A stretch of DNA of 64,000 nt from JAYKJB01 sp035284745 [NCBI: Candidatus Sericytochromatia bacterium]. GTDB lineage: Bacteria; Cyanobacteriota; Sericytochromatia; S15B-MN24. The position numbers and the translations under genes are program-made. The stretch lies in contig JAYKIL010000008.1 in NCBI GenBank assembly GCA_035284745.1, forward strand, positions 248,001-312,000, given 5' to 3'. A model generated the notes under the pieces. That model was given only the letters and a program-made list of their open reading frames with translations. It did not search any database and was not told the DNA's origin. Each line of letters opens with the position of its first letter. Within the stretch, counting starts at the first letter, position 1. This document shows, in pieces, positions 27,462 through 34,438 of the stretch.

Positions 27462-27776
27462 CTAACTCTCGTGAACCGCCAACGGGACGTCTTTTTGATA
27501 CATGACCTGACCCTCGATTTCCCACATATCGACAATCGCAATGACCGTGGCGTCGACCGGGCGTCCCTCTGTACTGTCGGTCTGACGAGCGGATGAGCCG
27601 GTTGCGTACAAAACATACTCTCCCGGCCCGACCCCCACAGCATCAACAGCCACGACGTAAGCCGCCGTCGGCTCGCCTTTCAGGTTTACCTGGCGAACGA
27701 TCAGGAATTTATAACCCGTGAGACGGGGGTCTTTATGATTAGAAACCACCGTTCCCGAGACTACACCGAGGTGCAT
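27462..27776 (-). CDS. BMC-P pentameric shell protein (EutN/CcmL family), first copy
   Basis: 104 residues, the most canonical of the three: LGVVSGTVVSNHKDPRLTG, KFLIVRQVN, VVAVDAVGVGPGEYVLYATGSSAR and VDATVIAIVDMWEI. It has a longer C-terminal tail (about 15 residues) than the other two copies. Starts three bases after the BMC-H stop. Confidence 0.94.
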   Translation of the reverse strand: MHLGVVSGTVVSNHKDPRLTGYKFLIVRQVNLKGEPTAAYVVAVDAVGVGPGEYVLYATGSSARQTDSTEGRPVDATVIAIVDMWEIEGQVMYQKDVPLAVHES

Positions 27777-27779
27777 TCA

Positions 27780-28082
27780 TCAGGCCCTCGCCGAATCCGA
27801 TGCTGCTTCGCGCCCAAGGGGCATGACGCGATCGACATTCGAGTGAGGCCGAGCGATCACGTGAACAGCCACGACACTGCCCACTTTCTCGGCAGCACGG
27901 GCGCCCGCTTCTGTGGCAGCGCGTACTGCCGCGACATCACCCCTTACCACCGCAGTCACATAACCCCCGCCAGTTTTTTCAAATCCCGTGAGTTCAACCT
28001 TGGCCGCCTTCACCATCGCGTCCGCCGCCTCCACCAATGCGGCGAAGCTTTTGGTTTCAATCATTCCCAATGCATCTGACAT
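27780..28082 (-). CDS. BMC-H hexameric shell protein (PduA/EutM-like)
   Basis: 100 residues: [24 protein letters not shown], pore loop region [15 protein letters not shown], then [10 protein letters not shown] and VIARPH. This is the main facet hexamer. It is the only BMC-H gene in the operon, so the facets must be built from this one protein plus the two BMC-T proteins. The C-terminal tail after ARPH is longer than in PduA. Confidence 0.95.
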   Translation of the reverse strand: MSDALGMIETKSFAALVEAADAMVKAAKVELTGFEKTGGGYVTAVVRGDVAAVRAATEAGARAAEKVGSVVAVHVIARPHSNVDRVMPLGREAASDSARA

Positions 28083-28118
28083 TCTTTTACTCCTTGCGTA
28101 AAAACCACAAACCCAAAA

Positions 28119-28760
28119 CTACCAGGACTTACCCCCCAGGCCCTCGATCGCCCGGAGAGCGGCCTCTTTCGCTACTTCAATGTCTGCTTCCTCACCCCCA
28201 AGGTAAATGCGGCCGAAGGCACCGAAAGGCTGGATGTGTACGATGTTGATATTCGCTGCCTTTTCGGCTTCATTGGCGGCCAGCACGGCATAGGCAGCAG
28301 GCTCCGTCTCCATAATAAAAAGGGTTTGCCCACCGAGCAGCATGTTCCCCCGCCTAAAGTTATTAATAATTTGGGCTTGGAAGTCCGACACGTGACGAAT
28401 AATCTGGTTACTCACAATTTTAGGTTTGAGAACCTCCGATAATTCCACGCCGATGGCATCGAGAATAGCCTGTCCGGCCTGACGCACCTCTCCTTGACTG
28501 TCGTCGTGAACTTCGAGCATACCGAAGGCCCGTTCCACAATCATCATGCCAGGACGTACATTGGTCCCCTTGAGGGCTTTGTCCGCCAAATCGTTGATGG
28601 CCATCCCGGGAGCCACCTCAACAAACAGCATCGACTGCCCGGCAGTCGGCAAGTACCCTTGCGCTGTCGTTGAGATAAACGAGGCAAATTGCGGCTGAAC
28701 GGTATCTAGGAACGCATAGGCTCGCAGTACTACTTTCGGTTTCGAAGCGTGTGTCGTCAT
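28119..28760 (-). CDS. BMC-T shell protein of the CcmP/CsoS1D (double-stacking) type
   Basis: 213 residues. The circularly permuted tandem BMC pattern of CcmP/CsoS1D is clear: LRAYAFLDTVQPQ, SMLFVEVAPGMAIN, RPGMMIVERAFGMLEVH, GEVRQAGQAILDA, LKPKIVSNQIIRHV, AAYAVLAANEAEKAANI and FGRIYLGGEE. Such trimers stack in pairs and have a gated central pore for larger metabolites. ATG 28760 follows AGAAAGGA; an in-frame ATG further up is not needed. First shell gene of the operon. Confidence 0.92.
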   Translation of the reverse strand: MTTHASKPKVVLRAYAFLDTVQPQFASFISTTAQGYLPTAGQSMLFVEVAPGMAINDLADKALKGTNVRPGMMIVERAFGMLEVHDDSQGEVRQAGQAILDAIGVELSEVLKPKIVSNQIIRHVSDFQAQIINNFRRGNMLLGGQTLFIMETEPAAYAVLAANEAEKAANINIVHIQPFGAFGRIYLGGEEADIEVAKEAALRAIEGLGGKSW

Positions 28761-28782
28761 CCGTGATGTCCTTTCTGAAAGG

Positions 28783-28914
28783 TCAGGCATTCAAAGTACT
28801 GCTATCCCGGGCCGCAAGTCTCCAGGACTCAAGCGGCGGGGTCCGGCCCCTCCCTCGGTGGGGGCCCTTCAAGGCGAGGAAATTTCGGGTTGTCGCCCGT
28901 GCCAACGCGTCCAT
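28783..28914 (-). CDS. Possible 43-residue protein between deoC and the first shell gene
   Basis: Within the 204-base gap of the BMC operon a frame starts at ATG 28914, preceded by AAAAGGG at good spacing, and runs 43 codons. The product would be basic, Arg- and Pro-rich, with no recognisable motif. It may simply be chance. Confidence 0.2.
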   Translation of the reverse strand: MDALARATTRNFLALKGPHRGRGRTPPLESWRLAARDSSTLNA

Positions 28915-28964
28915 TAAGAAACCCTTTTCGTCTTCACAGTTTGTGCGAACAGCACAGGCTTCGG

Positions 28965-30149
28965 TCAGTAACCTGAGGCTGCCGCGCCCTCCACATTGCC
29001 TGTCACAATCGAGATACTGGCACTGGCTCCAATCCGATTGGCTCCGGCGGCCACCATTTTGAGTGCTGTGGCCGTGTCACGAATTCCCCCCGACGCCTTG
29101 ACCCCCATCTCCATTCCCACAAGACGCCTCATCAACGAAATATCCGCCGCCGTTGCTCCTCCGGGACCAAAGCCCGTCGACGTCTTTACAAAGTGGGCGC
29201 CGGCCTCCTGCGCCAACAAGCACGCCAGACTTTTTTCCTCCTCGGTCAAGTGACCGGTTTCCAAAATCACTTTCACCGTTTTTCCTCCGGCAGCTTTCAC
29301 GACGGCGGCAATGTCACGGGCCACCGTCTCGTAATCTTTGCTTTTCAAAGCCCCGACATTCAGCACCATGTCAATTTCATCCGCTCCATGAGCCAGTGCG
29401 CGGCGAGTTTCTTCCGCCTTCACCTCCCCATCGTTGGCCCCTAGAGGAAAACCAACGACTGTGCAAACCATCACTCCCGTGCCCTTCAACGACTTTGCCG
29501 CGCGCGCGACCCACGAGGGATTGACGCAAACCGACGCAAATTTCCATTCCGCGGCCTCTTGGCAAAGTCTGTCGATATCTTCACGTGTCGCATCAGCCCG
29601 CAACAGGGTGTGGTCAATCATGCGGGCCAGTTCATCAGCGGAAGGCCCCTTCGCTTGAGGTTGAGTGAAAGAGGCCAAAGACTGCCAAGCGACCCCTGAG
29701 GGCAGCCATTCCGGAGGGGCCGTTTCCGAAGGTTCGTGCAGTGCAATCATTGGAATGTTCTGCGCCCGCGCCCAAGCCAAGACCAAGTCGACAATTCCGC
29801 CCGACTCACGCACGGCAACCTCGTGCAACCCAGGCAGCAAAACACACGTAAATCCAGCCATTTGCCCCGGCAATACCCATTCTGCCGAGGAACTTTCCAA
29901 CGTCAGCACGCGGACTCCCGACTCGCGGATGCGCTGGGTGTTAATCCCATAATGGCCGTATTTCGGTATCAGAAGGGATGCACGCCCCCCTTGCGAAAGC
30001 ACGCCTTGACACAGTTTTTCAAGGCCCGCCACCGAGCGGGTATAGGCAACCAACGCATGGCCGAATTTTGAAACCGGAGGCTGCGACGTTTTTGCCAAAC
30101 CCGCCTTCATTTCTTCGAGAACACGGGCCACCCGTTGCTGAGTATCCAT
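28965..30149 (-). CDS. deoC: Deoxyribose-phosphate aldolase fused to an N-terminal flavoprotein-like domain
   Basis: 394 residues in three parts. Residues 1-20 form an amphipathic helix ([16 protein letters not shown]), probably an encapsulation peptide. Residues about 28-140 resemble a flavoprotein-type Rossmann domain ([16 protein letters not shown], later [20 protein letters not shown]). Residues about 170-390 are DeoC, with Asp260 ([10 protein letters not shown]), Lys293 (VKVILETG), Schiff-base Lys322 (FVKTSTGFG) and Lys351 (VKASGG). DeoC cleaves deoxyribose-5-P to acetaldehyde and glyceraldehyde-3-P. ATG 30149 follows GGAAG; TTG 30164 is also in frame. The domain fusion is unlike the usual 220-260 residue DeoC. 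Confidence 0.92.
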   Translation of the reverse strand: MDTQQRVARVLEEMKAGLAKTSQPPVSKFGHALVAYTRSVAGLEKLCQGVLSQGGRASLLIPKYGHYGINTQRIRESGVRVLTLESSSAEWVLPGQMAGFTCVLLPGLHEVAVRESGGIVDLVLAWARAQNIPMIALHEPSETAPPEWLPSGVAWQSLASFTQPQAKGPSADELARMIDHTLLRADATREDIDRLCQEAAEWKFASVCVNPSWVARAAKSLKGTGVMVCTVVGFPLGANDGEVKAEETRRALAHGADEIDMVLNVGALKSKDYETVARDIAAVVKAAGGKTVKVILETGHLTEEEKSLACLLAQEAGAHFVKTSTGFGPGGATAADISLMRRLVGMEMGVKASGGIRDTATALKMVAAGANRIGASASISIVTGNVEGAAASGY

Positions 30150-30183
30150 AATATCCGCTTCCAAACCGTGCGTGCCTTAAAGA

Positions 30184-30645
30184 CTAAAACGAACCAAACA
30201 ACTTTTGTTCCAGCTTCAAAATTTTTTCGATACGCGGGCCGTGGCGTAACTCAAAGGTCGTTTCTAGCCACGTTTTCACAATTTCTTGCGCCAGTCCTTC
30301 CCCGATAACGCGCGCCCCGAGGGTCAAGACATTGGCATCATTGTGTGCGCGGCTGTTACGCGCGGCATAAAGGTCATTACACATCGCCGCGCGAACTCCG
30401 GGAAGTTTGTTCGCGACGATGGCCGAACCGATCCCTGCACCGTCGATAATGATGCCGCGTTCCGCCTCCCCTTGAGCCACCGCCGCAGCGGCCAGCAGGG
30501 CATAATCGGGATAATCACAGGGTTCGGCGTCCAGGGTACCGAGATCTCTCGTGGCGTGCCCTGATGATACGAGCCAGCGGAGCAATGACTCTTTCAGCGT
30601 AAAACCACCATGGTCACTTGCGACAACAATACGCAAAGCCTGCAC
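30184..30645 (-). CDS. rpiB: RpiB/LacAB-family sugar-phosphate isomerase, BMC-associated
   Basis: 153 residues. Family motifs are ASDHGGF, CDYPDYA, GAGIGSAIVANK, SRAHNDANVL and GARVIG. The position of the catalytic Cys of E. coli RpiB (CGTGIG) is Asp68 here (IDGAGIG), as in the LacA subunit, so the proton-transfer chemistry or substrate may differ. It would interconvert ribose-5-P and ribulose-5-P or similar sugars. It is the first gene of the BMC operon. GTG 30645 or TTG 30636 could be the start. Confidence 0.9.
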   Translation of the reverse strand: MQALRIVVASDHGGFTLKESLLRWLVSSGHATRDLGTLDAEPCDYPDYALLAAAAVAQGEAERGIIIDGAGIGSAIVANKLPGVRAAMCNDLYAARNSRAHNDANVLTLGARVIGEGLAQEIVKTWLETTFELRHGPRIEKILKLEQKLFGSF

Positions 30646-30694
30646 CCTTGGTTGATGACATTCGCTACCCCCTTATTCCCTGACCCATTAACAG

Positions 30695-30725
30695 TTGCAC
30701 CCCCTTGGGAAAAATTTCTTATAAT
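30695..30725 (+). promoter_or_regulatory. Sigma-70-like promoter for smpB
   Basis: TTGCAC (30695-30700), a 19-base spacer, then a perfect TATAAT (30720-30725), about 72 bases before the smpB ATG. It lies in the divergent spacer shared with the BMC operon. Confidence 0.6.
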
Positions 30726-30797
30726 GAGGTGTGCGTGCAGGTGTTTTTATGGCATCCCGTGCATCCGTTTACCGCCCTTGAAGAAAGACTCCTGCGC

Positions 30798-31277
30798 ATG
30801 GCTGCCCCCACTGGAACAACCCGCCCTCGCCGTATCATCACCGACAACCGCCGAGCCTTTCACGAGTTCCATATTCTGGAGCGGTTTGATTGTGGCCTGG
30901 TCTTAACCGGTACAGAGGTCAAAAGCCTTCGTATGGGCAAGGTCAACCTCACCGACTCGTTCGCTCGGATCGAATCGGGAGAGGTGTGGGTCTACCATAT
31001 GCACGTGGCTCCATACACCCACGGAAATATCTACAACGTGGATCCGCTTCGCAGGAGGAAAGTCTTGCTGAACAAGACGGAAATTGCCCGTCTGTTGGGA
31101 AAAACGCGCGAGAAGGGATTAACACTCGTCCCTCTGAAATTGTACTGGGATGGCGATTGGGCCAAGCTAGAGCTTGGCCTCGCCAAGGGAAAACAGCTGC
31201 ACGATAAACGCGACGCGATTGCGAAGAAAGACGTGGCGCGCGACGTCGCGCGGGAGTTAAGGGAACGTCATAAATAG
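30798..31277 (+). CDS. smpB: SmpB, tmRNA-binding protein
   Basis: Binds tmRNA and brings it to stalled ribosomes for trans-translation. Motifs: NRRAFHEFHILERFDCGLVLTGTEVKSLR-type core (residues about 15-45), YTHGNIYN, RRRKVLLNK and a basic tail ending KKDVARDVARELRER. 159 residues, normal length. ATG 30798 is chosen over the longer frame because SmpB homologues begin just before RRIITDNRR. tmRNA itself was not seen in the window. Confidence 0.96.
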   Translation: MAAPTGTTRPRRIITDNRRAFHEFHILERFDCGLVLTGTEVKSLRMGKVNLTDSFARIESGEVWVYHMHVAPYTHGNIYNVDPLRRRKVLLNKTEIARLLGKTREKGLTLVPLKLYWDGDWAKLELGLAKGKQLHDKRDAIAKKDVARDVARELRERHK

Positions 31278-31299
31278 ATAATATTTTCCTCCTTTTTCC

Positions 31300-31328
31300 T
31301 TGACACTTGGGTCTCCCTCTCCTATGAT
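31300..31328 (+). promoter_or_regulatory. Sigma-70-like promoter for the DUF177-rpmF pair
   Basis: TTGACA (31300-31305), a 17-base spacer and TATGAT (31323-31328), about 37 bases before the DUF177 start. It is the best consensus promoter in the window. Confidence 0.75.
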
Positions 31329-31364
31329 CGAAAGGCTGTTCTGGCGTGTTTTCGGGGGCGTAGG

Positions 31365-31832
31365 ATGCAAATATCTATTACGAGCATTCTGCAGGATCCG
31401 GATTCGGTCACTCGCTACGACTTTTCCGAGTCGATGGCAGCCCCTGAAGAGGGAGAGCAGTTCTTGGAACCCGTGTCTGGCGAACTGGCGGTCGAGCGGA
31501 TCAGCGACCGACTGCTCCAGGTGTCAGGCACATTCCAAACGGTGCTGAAGTCAAATTGTGACCGCTGCGGGGAAATGTTTACTCTCCCTGCGCGGTTCAC
31601 ATTAGATGAGGCACTGGAAGTCGTTGATAGCGAGCCTCTCAGCTTTGAAGTTGAGGAGTCAGTGTTAGCGACGGGTTACCTCGACGCAAGTGATCTGGTG
31701 CGTCAAACGTTGATACTCAGCTTGCCGCCAAGGCGTCTGTGTGGATGCGAACCCCAGACAAGTGTTGTGGATACCAAGACGGTGGATCCGCGCTGGGCAG
31801 CGCTTGGCGCTTTCCCGCTCGACACCAACTAG
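31365..31832 (+). CDS. YceD/DUF177 family protein
   Basis: 155 residues with the DUF177 metal-binding pattern: CDRCGE in the middle and CGCEP near the C-terminus. YceD genes sit directly before rpmF across bacteria and are linked to 23S rRNA accumulation. Here the rpmF start is 62 bases downstream, the usual arrangement. The protein is acidic in the second half. ATG 31365 is preceded by a purine-rich GGGGGCGTAGG. Confidence 0.88.
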   Translation: MQISITSILQDPDSVTRYDFSESMAAPEEGEQFLEPVSGELAVERISDRLLQVSGTFQTVLKSNCDRCGEMFTLPARFTLDEALEVVDSEPLSFEVEESVLATGYLDASDLVRQTLILSLPPRRLCGCEPQTSVVDTKTVDPRWAALGAFPLDTN

Positions 31833-31894
31833 ACGAAAACTTCACAAAGATTTGCCTGGGGCGCAGGGCCCGAGGCTAGCACGGAGAGTTCCCT

Positions 31895-32086
31895 ATGCCA
31901 CAGCCGAAGAAAAAACACACGAATATGCGCACTGGTCACCGCCGTGCTCACTGGAATAACAGCATTCAAATTCCGAACTTGTCGACCTGCCCTCAGTGCC
32001 GGGCGCCGAAACTTCCTCACACGCTGTGTGAGAGCTGCCGGACCTACAAAGGGCGCCAATATGGCGTGCCCTCGTCTGAGGCCTAG
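31895..32086 (+). CDS. rpmF: RpmF, 50S ribosomal protein L32
   Basis: 63 residues, basic N-terminus PQPKKKHTNMRTGHRRAHW, then a zinc ribbon CPQC...CESC. The four cysteines place it in the zinc-binding form of L32. The ATG follows GGAGAG. fabH follows; plsX, which often sits between rpmF and fabH, is absent. Confidence 0.96.
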   Translation: MPQPKKKHTNMRTGHRRAHWNNSIQIPNLSTCPQCRAPKLPHTLCESCRTYKGRQYGVPSSEA

Positions 32087-32142
32087 CCTTTAGCGCTCTC
32101 GACAACCGCGGCGCCCTGGGCCCAGCGCAACACGGCGCGCCC

Positions 32143-32185
32143 TTGTTTTTTTGAGCCAGCTTCCCGTTTAGTCGGGGGGCTGGCT
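32143..32185 (+). terminator. Hairpin region after rpmF
   Basis: A T-run (TTGTTTTTTT, 32143-32152) follows a GC-rich, partly self-complementary stretch. Next comes a second hairpin, AGCCAGC / GCTGGCT (32154-32185), with an inner CCCG/CGGG stem. The combination suggests termination or attenuation between rpmF and fabH. Confidence 0.45.
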
Positions 32186-32296
32186 TAATGTTTCTGGGGC
32201 AGGCGACTCCTGCCGCTCTCAGCGCACGGCAAGTGGCCCTCGCTGGCAGTTCCGGTGGATAAAAAAGGGACCTTTTTCGCCTCGTGGAGTGCTCAT

Positions 32297-33316
32297 ATGC
32301 GATTTTCGTCGGTTTCTCTGGGGGTTCAACTCACCGGTGTCGGGGCGCACGCCCCGGCGATGGTGTTGGCAAATAGTGCCTTCGAATCGAGCATCAATAC
32401 CACGGATGATTGGATTCGCAGCCGTACGGGGATCGCGCACAGGCGGGTGATGACTCCAAACGAGAGCCTTTGGGAACTGTGTGTACCTGCCGCCCAAGAC
32501 GCACTGCGGATGGCGGCCGTCTCCCCCGATGCGATTGATCTGATCATCGTTGCCACCAGCAGTTCTGACTTTCCAATGCCCTCGACGGGCGCACTGCTTC
32601 AGGCAGCCTTGGGTGCCTCCAAAGCCGTCGCATTCGATATTCAGGCGGCGTGCACTGGGTTCATCTATGCGTTGATCACAGGCGCTCAATTCCTTCGAGC
32701 GGGGCATTATCGCAACGCGTTAATTGTTGGCGCGGACGCCTTGAGCCGTTTTATGGATCCGTGCGATCGAACCACAAGTATTCTTTTCGGCGATGGCGCG
32801 GGCGCTCTGGTGATGCAAGCAAGCCCGGAAGAGGGCCTGCACGCCGAGTTGATGGCGACCGATGGCGGCAAAGCCAAATTGTTAATGATCCGCGAGAAAA
32901 AGGACGGCCCCCCGGCTCCTGAGCGGATGCAGCGAAAACCTTATATGACCATGGAGGGGCGTGAACTTTATAGAATTGTTTTGGAGACCGTTCCCGCACA
33001 GATCAAGCAAGCGTGTGAAACCGCTGGCCTCTCACTCCAGGACATCGATCATTTTCTTTTTCACCAGGCCAACGCACGGATGCTGGAAGCCATCTCAGAA
33101 CGTCTCGGAGTGTCGTTGAAGCGGGTTCCTATGATTCTCCGCGACTTTGGAAACACCTCCGCCGCCTCAATCCCCATGCTTCTCGCACACGAAGTCGCCC
33201 AAGAGCGAATCCAGCGCGGGGAAAAAATTTGCCTGTCAGGTTTCGGCGCCGGACTCGCGTGGGGTACGGCGATTGCCACCTGGAGCGGCGGACCACTCGG
33301 CCCCACGGCAAACTAG
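32297..33316 (+). CDS. fabH: FabH, 3-oxoacyl-ACP synthase III
   Basis: Starts fatty-acid synthesis by condensing acetyl-CoA (or a branched acyl-CoA) with malonyl-ACP. Catalytic Cys in QAACTGFIYAL, His in LFHQANARM and Asn in DFGNTSAAS are all present. 339 residues. ATG 32297 has GTGGAG upstream and gives a normal N-terminus; the longer frame starts at GTG 32255. It is convergent with acpP, with only four bases between the stops. Confidence 0.96.
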   Translation: MRFSSVSLGVQLTGVGAHAPAMVLANSAFESSINTTDDWIRSRTGIAHRRVMTPNESLWELCVPAAQDALRMAAVSPDAIDLIIVATSSSDFPMPSTGALLQAALGASKAVAFDIQAACTGFIYALITGAQFLRAGHYRNALIVGADALSRFMDPCDRTTSILFGDGAGALVMQASPEEGLHAELMATDGGKAKLLMIREKKDGPPAPERMQRKPYMTMEGRELYRIVLETVPAQIKQACETAGLSLQDIDHFLFHQANARMLEAISERLGVSLKRVPMILRDFGNTSAASIPMLLAHEVAQERIQRGEKICLSGFGAGLAWGTAIATWSGGPLGPTAN

Positions 33317-33320
33317 AGGC

Positions 33321-33566
33321 CTAAGCGACTCTGGCGATGTAGGAAACCGCGTCCTGCAATGTCCTGATACTTTCCGCGTCTTCATCAGGAATTTCAACGT
33401 TGAACTCTTCTTCGAATGCCATCACCAATTCAACGGTATCCAGAGAGTCTGCCCCCAGATCCTCTGTAAATCCAGCATCAAGAGTCACCGCCGCACTATC
33501 AACATCCAAGCGGTCGACGACGATTTTTTTTACCCGTTCGAATACTTCAAGTTCATTGGCGGCCAT
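33321..33566 (-). CDS. acpP: AcpP, acyl carrier protein
   Basis: 81 residues, acidic. The phosphopantetheine Ser is in [11 protein letters not shown], preceded by [10 protein letters not shown] and followed by [17 protein letters not shown] 33566 follows GAGGAG. It is the last gene of a two-gene fabG-acpP unit on the minus strand, convergent with fabH. Confidence 0.97.
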   Translation of the reverse strand: MAANELEVFERVKKIVVDRLDVDSAAVTLDAGFTEDLGADSLDTVELVMAFEEEFNVEIPDEDAESIRTLQDAVSYIARVA

Positions 33567-33618
33567 AACGCTCCTCCTCACGCCTTCACTGTACATCAAA
33601 ATCTCAAGAATCGGGCAA

Positions 33619-34368
33619 TCACATGTGAAGTCCGCCATCTACAACGAAAACTTGCCCTGTCACGTACGAACCCTGGGTCGCCAGCCACTTTACTAGCGAG
33701 GCCACCTCCTCGGGTTGCCCAGGCCTTCCCAGCGGGATTTTTCCCACCAGCGCCGCCCTGGCCGACGGCGTCATCGCCGCACTCATATCGGACACGATCA
33801 GCCCCGGTGCCACAACGTTCACTAAAATTTCTCGAGGGGCGAGTTCTAGAGCAAGACTTTTGCTGAAGCCAATCAAACCCGCCTTTGCCGCAGCATAGTT
33901 GCTTTGACCCGCCTGCCCACTCAAGCCCACCACGGATGAAATATTAATCACCCGGCCACCGCGTTGCCGGATCATTTGCTTAACAGCTGCCCGGGTCGTC
34001 AGAAAAGCGCCGTTTAAATTGGTGTCGAGCACCCGATGCCACTCGTCCGTTCGGGTTCTCACCAGCAACGAATCTGAAGTCACCCCCGCATTGTTCACCA
34101 ACACGTCGAGCCGCCCCCACCGCGCGACCGTTTGTTCAACCAAGCCACTGGCCTCGCTCTCCCGCGAGATGTCGCTGGCGATCGCCACGGCCTCGCCCCC
34201 AGACAGACAGACCTCCTCAACAACCCGTTGCGCGGCCTCCCGTTGCTCGCGGTAATTAATCACCACACGAAATCCGCAAGCACCCAGCGCCACAGCCACG
34301 GCGCGGCCTATTCCGCGTGCCCCACCTGTCACGAGCGCGACGCGCTTGAATTCCGTCTCCTGCTCCAT
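33619..34368 (-). CDS. fabG: FabG, 3-oxoacyl-ACP reductase
   Basis: Short-chain dehydrogenase that reduces 3-ketoacyl-ACP with NADPH. Visible are the cofactor loop [14 protein letters not shown] ([10 protein letters not shown]), the catalytic Ser (INISSVVG) and the Tyr-x-x-x-Lys pair (SNYAAAKAG), plus the terminal VDGGLHM. 249 residues. It lies 52 bases before acpP in the same orientation, a common fab pairing. Confidence 0.95.
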   Translation of the reverse strand: MEQETEFKRVALVTGGARGIGRAVAVALGACGFRVVINYREQREAAQRVVEEVCLSGGEAVAIASDISRESEASGLVEQTVARWGRLDVLVNNAGVTSDSLLVRTRTDEWHRVLDTNLNGAFLTTRAAVKQMIRQRGGRVINISSVVGLSGQAGQSNYAAAKAGLIGFSKSLALELAPREILVNVVAPGLIVSDMSAAMTPSARAALVGKIPLGRPGQPEEVASLVKWLATQGSYVTGQVFVVDGGLHM

Positions 34369-34438
34369 ACGGACTGCTTACACCCTAAAAACGGCTCCGT
34401 GAAGAGCCTGAGACTACCAAAGCGACATCTGAGCGTCG

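Noticed and set aside
33147-33866. Long plus-strand frame of 239 codons across acpP and fabG
   Set aside because: It is antisense to two certain genes and has low-complexity, Pro/Ser/Arg-rich content with no motif.
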